Assembly (NCBI RefSeq): GCF_036323735.1
Contig: NC_086028.1
Location: 25,589,001 to 25,653,000 of the forward strand
DNA from: Rattus norvegicus
Lineage: Eukaryota; Chordata; Mammalia; Rodentia; Muridae
Reading direction: 5' to 3'
Length of the DNA: 64,000 bases
Position 1 is the stretch's first letter. Each line of letters starts with the position of its first letter. Below are positions 11,341 through 22,526 of the stretch, piece by piece. The notes beneath the pieces were generated by a model that saw nothing but the letters and a program-made list of their open reading frames with translations, was not told the origin of the DNA and did no database searches. Both the position numbers and the translations under genes were made by a program.

Positions 11341-12510
11341 CATTCAGTCACACAGCTAAACCAGGAAGCTTTCTTGGGACAAAAAGGCCAGTGCAAAAAC
11401 CGAGCGCAAGCTTTGTGCCTGTGACACAGAAAGGCGAGCAGAGGGGCAGCTGGAGTCTGTTACCGGCTGTCTCTCTGGACTTAGATTTTCCCTTAAGGAG
11501 TACCTCCCTTCAGTGTCAGCTCAGTGGCTCTGCCTCTCAAGAGACCCAGCCTCCAAACGTCAATAGGCTTCCAGTAAGAACTAATAACAAAAGGATGGAG
11601 AGATAGTTAGGACCTGGGTGCTAGGTGCCAAGTGGCTGACAAAAGAATTGTATGACTGTCTGCTTTAGGGGGGATGTTTCTTCCAGGCTGTCAGACATGC
11701 CTGGCAACCTTGAGCCAAAAGACCAGGATGTTGGTTTTTCAGAAAGATTACAGGTTTGTCATATTATTATTCAGCAGGATGTTGGATTTTCAGAAAGGTT
11801 ATAGGTCATCACATTGGGTATCTTGACGTCAGATGTATTTCTCAGCAAGGTCAGAACTTTATCATATCATCATTCATCCTGACCACCAGATTTGTATTAG
11901 TCTTCTGCAGTTGGCTGGGAATTTCCATGAACCTAGTCATACTTAACTCTCACCATAATATTAACATCAATAATGGAGGGTTTCAAGGGCATCGCTCCCA
12001 ACACAGGTTATCCTGAAAGTAAAATATCCAAATCAGGGGAGTAGAGGGAAAACATTAAGAGGTGCTTCTGATGTATTGAAAAGGCACACTGTGTTCCATA
12101 ATCACTATGGAGAACCAGTATGCATCAGTTAAAATCAATATATACCTAAAGCTTGCTGTGTTTCTACAATCTTCACTTAAGCAAACAATAGTGCATCCAT
12201 CACGCTTAGGAGAAAATTTTGCCTTGAGTTTTAAAGCTGCCAATTTTAATGTTTTTTTTTATTTTAATTATGAATCAAATTGTATTCACCCTCACATTCC
12301 TATAACCTGACATGCCAAAACGGGCCTTGTAGTAATAATTTAGTTTATCGACCTTGCGATGGGAAGACGATGCTGGATTCTTTCAAGTTCCAAATCCAAC
12401 CACATAATCCTTGAAATAATCCTTTCCTGACAATAGTCTGAGGGAGGTAGGACAGTGCATCGGAGAGAGCTGACATCAAGGCTAAGCTATAGCTTATAAA
12501 ATGAAGGAAG
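11341..12510. other. Unclassified, possibly ERV-derived sequence
   Basis: No gene recognised. A partial internal duplication is visible: CAGGATGTTGG(T/A)TTTTCAGAAAG occurs at about 11723-11745 and 11775-11797. It may continue the ERV remnant to its left. Confidence 0.35.
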
Positions 12511-12513
12511 GGC

Positions 12514-12692
12514 GGCGGGTTGGTGTGAAGGCTCAGTGATTAAGAGCACTGGCTGCTCATCCACAGGTATGGAGTTCAATTCCCAGCAACCACACAGTAA
12601 CTCACAACCATATGTAATGGATCTGATTCTCTCTTCTGGTGTGCATGAAGACAGAGCACTCACATACATAATATACGTGAATAAATAATTTA
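12514..12692 (+). mobile_element. B2 SINE
   Basis: GAAGGCTCAGTGATTAAGAG, GGAGTTCAATTCCCAGCAACC, CTCTTCTGGTGTGCATGAAG and an AATAAATAAT-type tail. Confidence 0.85.
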
Positions 12693-12699
12693 AAAAAAA

Positions 12700-14240
12700 A
12701 TAAAAGGAAGGGATTCACAAACCAAGGTATTTAGTGGCTTCGAGCATCTGGCATTAGCCTTCAGTGTAAAACCAGCAAGAAAATAGAGACATCACTCTCA
12801 CAGACACAAGGAACTGAAGGCCACTATCAGTCCAGATAAAATAAAACTAAAGGGAACCATCATCAACCCAGATGAGCTGGGGTTGTATTCTCTCCTCACA
12901 CACACCTTGATGTTGGCCCAGAGAGACCTATACTCAACTTCTAACCTATCGAACTTGCAAGGTAATACATTAGAATTGTTCAAGACACTGCATCTCTAGT
13001 AATTCTTTGATGCCACATAGAAAGCTAAAACGGTTTAGTAACATCCTGTCATCATACCATGATTATTCCAGGAAGTGCCCAAGTACAGAAGTTATTATAT
13101 TAATTTAATGCATTTAGCATCTACACAGTCCTATTCCACATAGATTACAAATACTGGTTACTAAAATCAAATTAATCCACATTTTATAAATGGAAAAGAT
13201 AGTCTAGGCTCATTTCAGAAGGTGGGAATTATTAAGAAACTTATTAGAACATTGGGTAAAGGATGGAAATTAATGACTTTCAGATCAAGAGTGTGGATCC
13301 TCACCTTTAGTCATCTTCCGATTTCTCTTGGAAGAGATCAGAGATCAGACGTTTGCTAGTTTGAAGCTTAACCTTGATACTCTATAAGAAGAATCCCACC
13401 AAAGTTAAAAAATATTCATTCACGTCTTTGTAACTACAGATACTTCAGAAAATAATAGGAATCATGCCTAATATTAGCATCCATTTTCTAGGTGAAGGCA
13501 GCCAGTATTAATGGGCAGAAATAAAATGGCTAGCTTAGTACTTCATCCGAGTTAAATGATGACCTTATTTAACATTCAGAATGTTCCAGTTGTAGATAAT
13601 TAACTTCCCCAAAGGCATAATGACAAAGACGTACAATTCAAGTGAGCCCAGGGTTCACAGACTATTCTGTAAGGTACTGAGCTAGAGAAAGCCAAGACTT
13701 TCGTCTCCTAAGGCAGGTCAGAGGCACGTAGCATCTGAGCCCACCAAAATCAATAATGGCACACAACTGCTCCATACTAAGAAGCCGAGTGGAAACACAG
13801 ATCAAACTTTATATATTTTTTTAAAAGTTCCTCCTTGTTGGAAAAGACATAAGACATAAGATAATAAGGACAGAAGGAAGAGGAAGGGAGACAGCCACGA
13901 CAAAATTTTACATACTAGAAAGCAAAGAGACTAATGCTTAGGGTCTTGACTTACCATCCCCCATCTGCCCATTCTCCACCCCTGAGAAAGCTGACTCTGA
14001 GGCAGCAGTGTGACAGGTAAGGAAGAAACTAACTAAATCTCAAACCTCTCCAAAGCACAGGCCTGAATCTTGGATAAGGGGAAGGATGAAGTAAAAGAAG
14101 AAGCAAACCAATGTTTTCCCCACTGCCTCCAGTTTATTAGGCTTTCTTCTATGACAGACCAAGATGAATTCTAGACTGATGAGATATGGATGGATGGGCT
14201 TTAGGTAGAAGGGCCAGTAGGAAAACTTCCATATCTTCAA
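12700..14240. other. Intergenic, largely unique
   Basis: No gene or named repeat recognised in about 1.5 kb before the (TG)24. Confidence 0.4.

Positions 14241-14244
<4 letters not shown>

Positions 14245-14292
<48 letters not shown>
14245..14292. repeat. (TG)24 microsatellite
   Basis: Pure dinucleotide run. Confidence 0.97.
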
Positions 14293-14293
<1 letters not shown>

Positions 14294-15199
14294 TGTCAAT
14301 GTATTCTAGCAAGAAGACCAAAATTGGTTGTCCTACCTCATGAAGCTAAGCCCCCACTAGATTTACTGCAGATTCTTAAGAAATACAGGCTAACATAAAC
14401 AACACATAGGGTTCAAGAACGGACCCTCTACACTACTAATTATGAAACCTCTAAAATGTGATCAGCAGAATAGGAAGAGGATGGCTTGAGAGGAGACCCT
14501 AAGCCGATGACCCTTCTGGTCCTTCTGTTTCCTGCTTCTCCAGGGAGCTTAAAGGCAAGATGGAGAAGCAGTGATGTGCTCAGCCCTGGCTTTCTTCTAA
14601 CTTCTCTTCATGCACTTTCCCTGAGAAGGCCAACCAATGCAGGTCTGAGGCTGTTTCTTACACACCTCTGCCAGAGAATGGACAGTCATACCTTCACTCT
14701 TCAGGACCAGTGATGGTACCACCCATGGTGGACTGGCCTTCTTCCTACATCAAATGGCAATTGTGAAAATATAGATGTGCCCATGGGTCAATGTAATGGT
14801 GAAAATGTTTAAAGTTCCCTCTTGCTAACTGACTCAGGGTCGTGCCAAGTTGACAGCTGAATTTAACTATGGGAGTAACCTAGCACAGCAGGGCTAGGAC
14901 TTGACAGCAGGCACTCAGTCAAGGTTTAACATGGTTCTCTTATGAATCATTTCTGGGAAAGCTACTGAAGGAGGTGCAGTCAAATCTGGAAAGCATGGGA
15001 TAGTACAAGAAATGGACAACAGGGAGTGGGTGACCCAACATAGAGCAGAAGGGAAAATTTAGGATGATGGTCAAGAAAGTGAATAAAAAAAGAAAGAAAA
15101 AGGAAAGGACATGATTGCTCCTACGTACAGTTAAGGAGAAAGTTTGCTGTAGATCAGAGAGAGAGCATAGCCAGAATCAGAGACATCTGGGAGGGTCTG

Positions 15200-15420
15200 G
15201 AGTGGACATGACCCTGAGCCCTATGAGAAGAGCGTAGAGGGGAAGGGAAAGGGGAACCAGGAGCAGCACCCAAGACGGCAAAAAGTACAAAAGGGGGCAG
15301 GTAACCAAATGGCTGGTGTTTTTTGGGGAAGAGCCTCTGGGGAAAGGCAGCCCAGCCCCTAGGCTGGAGAGTTTGGGGTAGAAGGCCTGGTATGCCAGTC
15401 ATACTTTGAAACCAATAGAG
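15200..15420 (+). mobile_element. LTR-like interspersed repeat, copy A
   Basis: Contains ATGACCCTGAGCC, GGGGAACCAG, GCAGGTAACCAAATGGCT and GCAGCCCAGCC...GGCTGGAGA in order. The same blocks occur in reverse orientation at 18690-18950, so this is a dispersed family; probably an ERV LTR, name unknown. Confidence 0.6.
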
Positions 15421-16455
15421 CCTAAGGGATGATGGGAGAAGCTGGCAGTCAGGTCTGCTTTGATGTGTTAAATAGGCACCTCAGACATTTGTCCTAGGGT
15501 TTGAGACTTAATAGAGACATTGGAAATGCAAGGCTCCACATCCATACTAAAGATAATGGGCTAAGGAGAATAAGCTTCAGACTCTGGTAATTGAGCCACA
15601 TTCTGCTGTTCTGGCTTGGCCAGTTTTTACTGAATATTTTTATACTTTATTTTAGTTTATGTGTATGAGTACATTGCTCAAATAAATATCGGTGCATCCT
15701 GTGTGTATTTCGCGTCTGTGGAGGTTACAATAGGGAACTGGATCCCCTGTAACTGGAGTTGTGGGTGCTGTGCAAGGGTACCAAGTGTTCTTAACCGCTG
15801 AGCCATACCTCCAATCCTGGCTAGTTTTTAATCCTAAGTATATCAGAAGAGCTTAGACAAACCTTTTATTTTTTTTCCCACTCCATTTTTCATGGAATGG
15901 TATATAGACTAACCAAGCATCCTGATCTTACCCTTGAAGAATAGACTTAGAATGTAGAGGCAGCAATGACTACCTTAAAACCATCCAAATTTGAACAACC
16001 TAGTCACCCAGTTCTTCTTACAATATTCATCCTGGCCACATGGTCCCTTCACACAGTACTGTCTTGAAGAAGGTCCAGTTTTCCCAAGGTTCATTTGTGT
16101 TCTTGCCCACTTGCCAATTACCAGCTTTGGCATCTGGTGGGTAAACTGAGGCAGGCAGCCATTGGGGATAGGAGCTTAGAGCCACTGACAGGTTTGGGTT
16201 CAGATAACTACAAGGGCTGCTGCCCATGGCAGCCAGCAGTTAGAGAAGTTACTCAGCAGACTTTTATCTGAGAGAGCAAAGCTTAATTTACTGGGGTTAG
16301 CATTCCCTATGGGCAGCAGAAAAACTATGAACTCATTTAACTCTTTGGGGCTGGTAAGAAAGAGAAGGAAAGAGAAAATTTACACACACACACACACACA
16401 CACACAGTGGGTGAAACAAAGGGCAGAGTCCAATAACTTCATACACACAAATATA

Positions 16456-16488
<33 letters not shown>

Positions 16489-16500
16489 GCATACAGACCT
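15421..16500. other. Intergenic; SINE-like patch and short microsatellites
   Basis: A degraded SINE is likely at about 15640-15820 (ends CTTAACCGCTGAGCCATACC). (AC)n at 16381-16406 and (ACAT)n at 16455-16487. Confidence 0.5.
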
Positions 16501-16504
16501 ACAG

Positions 16505-17290
16505 ACAGATGAAGTGGAAACTTAAGGGTTCTTTGCAAAGTCTGTTGGATGGTGTTTTGCTGGGGCAAACATGTGAAGGAACGCTGGAGGAAGGATGTTC
16601 TGTAAAGCAAGCACACGAAAGGACACGTGATGAAGGATTCTTCACTAATGACACACATGTATTGGTTCGCCTTACTTTTCATAGTTAAGCTCCATTTGTT
16701 GGAACTCCATAGAGAAAACTGCACCAAAAAAAACCTTATGGTGCACCACAGCGTTTTTTGCTACTTCAGCAGACTTGGGCTGATTGGCAGTGATATCACC
16801 TGAGACAGACACACACGCTGAGACAAGACACATGGAGGACACATGACGTTTGGAGGAGTGTAAATAGAACTTGGCAGACAGTGATGGGGAATGAGCTAGG
16901 CTTGCTTAGAGCTAGCTGTGCAACACTTGTGGGTCTCACATCTCTTCTGATCTTTGATTTACTGAGACACAGCTGAGCTTCTCCTGGAATTCCTCCTGGT
17001 CCCTCCTGCTGATTGGAGGCTGAGGCCTGACTGTCTATCTCTGCTAGGGTAGTGTCACCCCTGCTGATTCATGCTATCCCTACTCTAACCAGGAAGCGTT
17101 TACGAGTGGAAGGAGCTGCTGCTGCTAACCTGTGAGCTGAACTGCCGATTTCCAGACAACACAGACAGGAGTTGCTCCAAAGAACCTTTCTAAATAGGTC
17201 CACTTCCCCCACATCCTTTCTTTTGCACCACCTCTGGTGGGTGGTGGGCTAAGAGGAGGTTAAAGCATTTAAGAACCATCATTATAAATA
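16505..17290 (+). mobile_element. ERV LTR-like repeat, copy A
   Basis: Shares ordered blocks with 45480-45990: GTTTTGCTG(G/A)GGCAAACATGTG, a GAGCTGCTGCTGCTAACCTGTG-like block with GAACTGCCGAT(T/A)TCC, CCAAAGAACC, AAATAGGTCCAC and CATTTAAGAACC. Consistent with a degenerate rodent ERV LTR. Confidence 0.6.
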
Positions 17291-17299
17291 GGTTTTGAA

Positions 17300-18680
17300 A
17301 AAGAGTAGTTACAGACAAACCTGTACACATTCACACATAGAGTGGTTAGAGCAAAGCTCCAGCAAGCCGAATTCAAGCATTTCACACATATACAGTTGGT
17401 GGATGAAGTAAAGCCCCCATAGACACCCAAACACGCTTTACATACATCCATACATACACATAGTTGATGGATGGAAGGAACAGAGTTCCTACCCCTACCC
17501 TTTATTCTTTTTCTTCATTACTTATATATCCCAGCGAAATCTTTCAAGCAGTATAAAATTACAATGTGATTATGTTTTAGTTTTTCTCTAGTGAATGATT
17601 GTGAAAAAAAAACAGCATGTTCCCCAATACCTTTACAAGAAATAACATTACGTAGTGTAGGTAAAGATAACAAATTGTTCCCCCCAGACCCATGTACATT
17701 TGTAACTAAGCAATGTGTCATAGATTAACGAAGTGTAAGCAAGCAACATAGTTTTCTCAGCCACTTTCTCTTACTGGCAGGCAGCAATTTGCAGCTACAA
17801 AGAGAGGAGTAATTATTTTATTACTAATCTTTAAAGGTAATGTAAGAATCCTAAAAGAATCACAATTCTAAACTTTTATATAAAAAGCATCATATCTACC
17901 TTAAGTCCTCAGAATGCACATCTACTCATTAGCAATTCCTAATAAATCACATCAGAAAGGCGAGGACAAAATTGTGTATAAGAAATCAGTCATCACCAGT
18001 CCAGCCTCAGCGAGAGTCACGTCAGCAAGTGCTTGTTCTTGTTCCCTGACCATAAAAAGTCCCTAGTTTAACTAATAAGAACATGCCTTTCTGATCTTCA
18101 AATTGTTTCCTAAGATTTTCTAAATCAGAGCTAGCAATAAAAACATTTCAACCTAGCTTCACTAACAATTTCATTTTTTTTTTTAAATGTTTTCTAAGGT
18201 GGTGGTGATTACTGACAATCTGTATCTCTAAGCTCCTTCCAAGGATGGAAACTTAAGTCATTAATCTGCTCCGGCAGCAATGCCTGAAGTAGATCAAGCA
18301 TTATTATTGTGAGTGCCAGAGATTCTGCTCAGTGAGGGCCTGGAAGTCCCCTTAGAGTTTTCATATAATTCTTAGATTAAGAGGGACAAGAGGGCAGCAA
18401 GCAGAACAGAACTCCTCAGGACACGTGGTCTTTGGGGTAGTGCCACACTGAGGCTCACCCATGTGGCTGTGATAACTGGTGGGGCACATTCTATGAGTTC
18501 TCAAGCCATCTTTTTTCCTCCTGCATGGTACCCACTGAATCCAAGATTCGTCAAAAATTCTCAGGAAAGTTAGAGTTAAGAGAATTCAGTTACTCTGCTG
18601 AGAGCTGCCACACAGCAGGAAGATCACTTTTTTTTTTTTTAAATCCCTGCTGGGTGTGTGCTTGATATACACTTCAAAAC
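17300..18680. other. Intergenic, nothing recognised
   Basis: About 1.4 kb, AT-rich, without an obvious repeat or exon. Confidence 0.4.
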
Positions 18681-18689
18681 AGCATTAAC

Positions 18690-18950
18690 TATCAGAGTGG
18701 ACCTGGCCACCAGGCTCTCCCAGCATTCCCAAATCCCTACCTGCTGCAAGGTCCTCCTGGTTTGCCACCCCAGCCCCTACCCTGAATTCTCCAGCCCAGA
18801 GGCTGGGCTGCTTTTCCCTATCTAATCTAGCCATTTTAGTTACCTGCCCATCTTGTACCTTTGTTCTCCTGGCTGCTATATCTGGTTCCCCTCTCTCCCT
18901 TTTTCTTTCCCCTCTCCCTCCCCGCATGGCTCAGGGTCATAGTCACATTG
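18690..18950 (-). mobile_element. LTR-like interspersed repeat, copy B (inverted relative to 15200-15420)
   Basis: The reverse complement reads TATGACCCTGAGCC, GGGGAACCAG, GGGCAGGTAACTAAAATGGC and GCAGCCCAGCCTCTGGGCTG, matching copy A in order. Confidence 0.6.
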
Positions 18951-19007
18951 GACTCTCACAGATGTTTTTGACTCTATCCTCTACTACATAAGATTATAAT
19001 AAATTTG

Positions 19008-19140
19008 GGGCTGGAGAGATGGCTCAGCAGTTCAGAACACTGCTCACTCTTCCAGAGGTCCTGAGTTCAATTCCCATCAACCACATGGCGGCTCTGTACT
19101 CATATACAATAAATAAATCTTTTTTATAAATAAATCTATA
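19008..19140 (+). mobile_element. B2 SINE, internally deleted
   Basis: Good B2 head (GGGGCTGGAGAGATGGCTCA) but it jumps from CCACATGGCGGCT to the AATAAATAAATC tail, losing about 50 bases. Confidence 0.85.
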
Positions 19141-19209
19141 ATAAACTTTCTCCTCCAGTATACCTAGGGGCAACCATGTCCTTTTTTTTTTTGTATTTCT
19201 TTTTTTCAT

Positions 19210-19358
19210 TCACTAGCTGCTCTTGCAAAGGACCCAGGTTCCAGCATCCATAGGGTGTCTCACAAGTCTTTAACTCTAGGTTCCAGAGGACTGAATGCCT
19301 TCGTCTGACAGCAGGCATCCATGCGGTGCACTCACATTACAGGTAAAACACTCATAAC

Positions 19359-19424
<66 letters not shown>
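19210..19424 (+). mobile_element. B3-type SINE with (AC)32 tail
   Basis: CTAGCTGCTCTTGCAAAGGA...GACAGCAGGCATCCATGCGG, ending in a pure (AC)32 at 19361-19424. Confidence 0.7.
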
Positions 19425-19426
<2 letters not shown>

Positions 19427-20218
19427 TTACAAACTTACCCATATAGCACTTGAAGAAAATTCCCAAATTCTCAGTTTCACTTTTTAGTTTTTGCTGTGTA
19501 ACTTTAAACTGAGGCTGGCCTTAAACTCACAATAATCCTGTCTCAACCTTCCAATGTTCCAATGCTGGGAATACAGGAAATTATTGGCCAGCTAGCAGGC
19601 CCTAATTTCTATATTCTATAACAGTGCATCAGTCCACGGCATCAGAAATTACATAGTTAATTCCAAAATACAGTGCATTATGGAGACTGCTGCTGTAACC
19701 AAATGGTCCAAATAGGACCTACTCTAATTCCCAAATTCTTACTAAACTTTTAAAAAGTTAAGACAGTGTTGACGCTACGGTCATCTGAAAATGACAGTGC
19801 AGATGAGAAACGTAAGATACTGCACATCCTCCTGACAGCACTTCCTACCTGGAAGACAGGACAAGATCATAGAGTTGTTTCTAATCAGTTGGTACAAAAA
19901 GACTCCTAGATTTCAGTTAAGTTCATCAGTGTCCACTTATGTCACACTGACATTACACTGATATTGCATGCTGATATTACAAGTATGTAACTGACAAACT
20001 AAAACTAGAGAATGATTGGTTTACAGTTAGTCCTCATATTTACTTACTTTCTTGAGACAAGGTCTCACTATATAGCCCTGGCTTGCCTGATACTTGATAT
20101 TTAAACCAGGCTGGACTGCTTCTGAAGCGACTGAGGATGGGCAATACCATATCCAGCAGTCCTAGCACTAAAGAGAAAGCAATACAAAAGAGGCCGAAGT
20201 GTTACATGCCAGCAAGTA

Positions 20219-20224
20219 TTTATT
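20219..20224 (-). terminator. Mat2b: Distal polyadenylation signal of Mat2b
   Basis: AATAAA on the minus strand within an AATAATAATAAATAC context, about 690 bases after the stop. Cleavage would be expected 10-30 bases further left. This is the preferred candidate because UTR-like unique sequence ends nearby. Confidence 0.55.
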
Positions 20225-20845
20225 ATTATTGAGAAGTGGTCAAAAGACTTACAAGGCTCATTATTATAACCACATGTATGAAACGTCACTTAGTGAGATA
20301 GAAGGAAAGAGACATATATATGTATTTATATTAAAAAAATACACACACGTGCACTCTCTCAAGTGTTTGTCACACGGTGCTATGAAGGAGGCATCAGGCT
20401 ATACAAGTTCTGATATACATAACACATTAAAGAATCAAGCATTTAAAAACCATACTTACAGTTGCAAAAATAAAGTTTCTTTTCTCCAAGCATTTTGATC
20501 TGGGCTCAAGCAAAGCAAAGCGAATAATGAACACCGATGATTTTCATATGATTCCACACACATTGAAACTATCAATATACAAGAGCTAACAAACAAAACA
20601 GCAAAAAAGGAAGTTGTAGGAATGAACAAAGCATTTCATCCAAAGTCTAACAGTCTGTTTACCCCACCCCTGAACATTACAGATCATAATTTATATTACT
20701 TGTGTAGCAAGGTAAGCCAGAACAAAACAATCAACAGAAAGTCCTGACTGCCCTCAGTCGGTCCAACGCTCCCCTAGTGCAACAGCATCATTTACCTGAA
20801 GGATCATGTGTCACAATTAAGGAGTACTCATACAAAACTATTTCC

Positions 20846-20851
20846 TTTATT
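20846..20851 (-). terminator. Mat2b: Proximal candidate polyadenylation signal of Mat2b
   Basis: AATAAA on the minus strand only about 57 bases beyond the Mat2b stop. If used, it would give a very short 3' UTR. Usage cannot be judged from sequence. Confidence 0.4.
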
Positions 20852-20907
20852 CTTGAAAAAGTGCCACATACTATACTTTTCACTTAAAAAAATACACAAC
20901 ATGTAAA

Positions 20908-21078
20908 CTAATGAAAGACAGTCTGTCTCCATCTCTTGTCGATGAGGAAAGGCCAGAGTGATTCTTTGATTCCAATTCGAAATGGTGTCCGCTGGCCAAT
21001 GCCCAAGGTCTCCAATTTGGAGCAATCAAGCTGAGCATTTTTGGGGCGTTGTGCTCCTATGACAGGGCTGTCAGTAAT
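20908..21078 (-). CDS. Mat2b: Mat2b coding exon 7 and stop
   Basis: 171 bases: 56 residues (279-334) plus TAG at 20908-20910. It opens ITDSPVIGAQRPKNAQLD after acceptor CCTTATAG and ends FLIDKRWRQTVFH, the conserved MAT2B C-terminus. The same exon continues into the 3' UTR. Confidence 0.96.
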   Translation of the reverse strand: MTDSPVIGAQRPKNAQLDCSKLETLGIGQRTPFRIGIKESLWPFLIDKRWRQTVFH

Positions 21079-22477
21079 CTATAAGGAAAAACAAACCACA
21101 TCATGACAAACGAAGTAGCATCTTGAGGCTTGATAACTTTATTTCAGTTTTCCGTTAGTGCCAGAAAACTGATATTTTTCAGATCAGAAAAAAAAGCATG
21201 CCCCATCAAGACACAGTGTGTCCTGCATGAGTTATCTGCAGACAGTACTCAGTGTGTCACCCCCCAGCATGTGGATGGATTCAGGTTGTCAGGCTTTGGA
21301 GCTGGTCCGTGTCCCCACCGCCACCCCCGCCCAGCCAGCTCACTAGCCCCATCCATGCTTCTCTATACTTTTCATCTTTAGGGATAATTTACCACCAGGT
21401 ACAGTTAAGATCCAAGCCAAGTTCATTTTGACTAGCTGTGTAAAAGAGAAAAGTGTTATCAGCAAACACAGCAGCCTTAAGAAGGCAGGAGGCAGGAGTC
21501 AAGACTTACAGGTCGTAAGTGGCTGCTGGGGAGGTTGAAGGCGTCTGCAATTGCACACGCCATTTCATACTTGGTCATCTGCTCATTGCCAGACCAGTGA
21601 AAGGTTCCCTTAATGGATGGATCCTAACAATTACAAGGAAAAACAAAACAGTTTCACAGTTCTGCTTCCAAATAGTAAGGTTTGACAGGAAGTTAATTTT
21701 ATAGGTCCAAGAATACCTACTTTTTTGAAATATTCTCTTCAAAATACCTAAATTCAAATGTCCACAAATATTCTGACACTAAAGGCAATTTATAGATATT
21801 AAAAACATTTTGAAAAAACACAAATAGCTCCAATTTATAGACAGTGACTAATTTTAGTGATCATTTTAAATTATTCTAAGGTGGAATCAAACATGTAACA
21901 TTGTTCTGAGACAGGATACCACATAGCCAAGGCTATCCTCCAAGTGAACTTGTAGCTGGGGCTCACCCCCAGCTTCGCCAGCTCAGGGAGCACGGGTGTG
22001 CACCACCACTCGGGGCTTATGGGGTGCAAAGATTCAACACAGGTCTCTGTGCATGCTACTAGGCAAGCACTCTACCGTCTGAACATCCACAGTTCCACAT
22101 ATTTTGTTTTAGGCTGAGCTTTGCTAAGTAACCTTGGCTGGCCTGAACTCAGTACACAGACTCAGCAGGGACCCTCTTTCCTCTGTCTCAAATGCTGTAT
22201 TACAAGTGTGCATCACCAAGCTCAGCCATTTGGTTCATTTTGAAATGAACCAAATAAGCACAATAACACACACCAGTAATCCCAGCATTTGGGGAAGCTG
22301 AGACAGAACAGCAGCCTTGGATGGGAGGTCACCCTGGGCAATAGGCAATAAAAAGCCTTGTCCCACGAAACCCTAAGAGATGAACGAATAGTTAAATAAT
22401 GCCGTGCTTTGATAATCATTTTCAGTGTTGCTGCGTTGTTTTTTTAACAGATTTCAGAAAGTTCCTTCTATAGTAGA

Positions 22478-22526
<49 letters not shown>

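Larger units (their letters stand above)
20200..20907 (-). other. Mat2b: Mat2b 3' UTR (probable extent)
   Basis: Sequence after the stop with no long repeat. Two AATAAA hexamers occur on the minus strand: one about 57 bases after the stop (complement of 20846-20851) and one near the left end (complement of 20219-20224). The distal one would give a ~0.7 kb UTR. B1-type sequence begins below about 20110, consistent with the transcript ending near 20200. The end is inferred. Confidence 0.6.
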
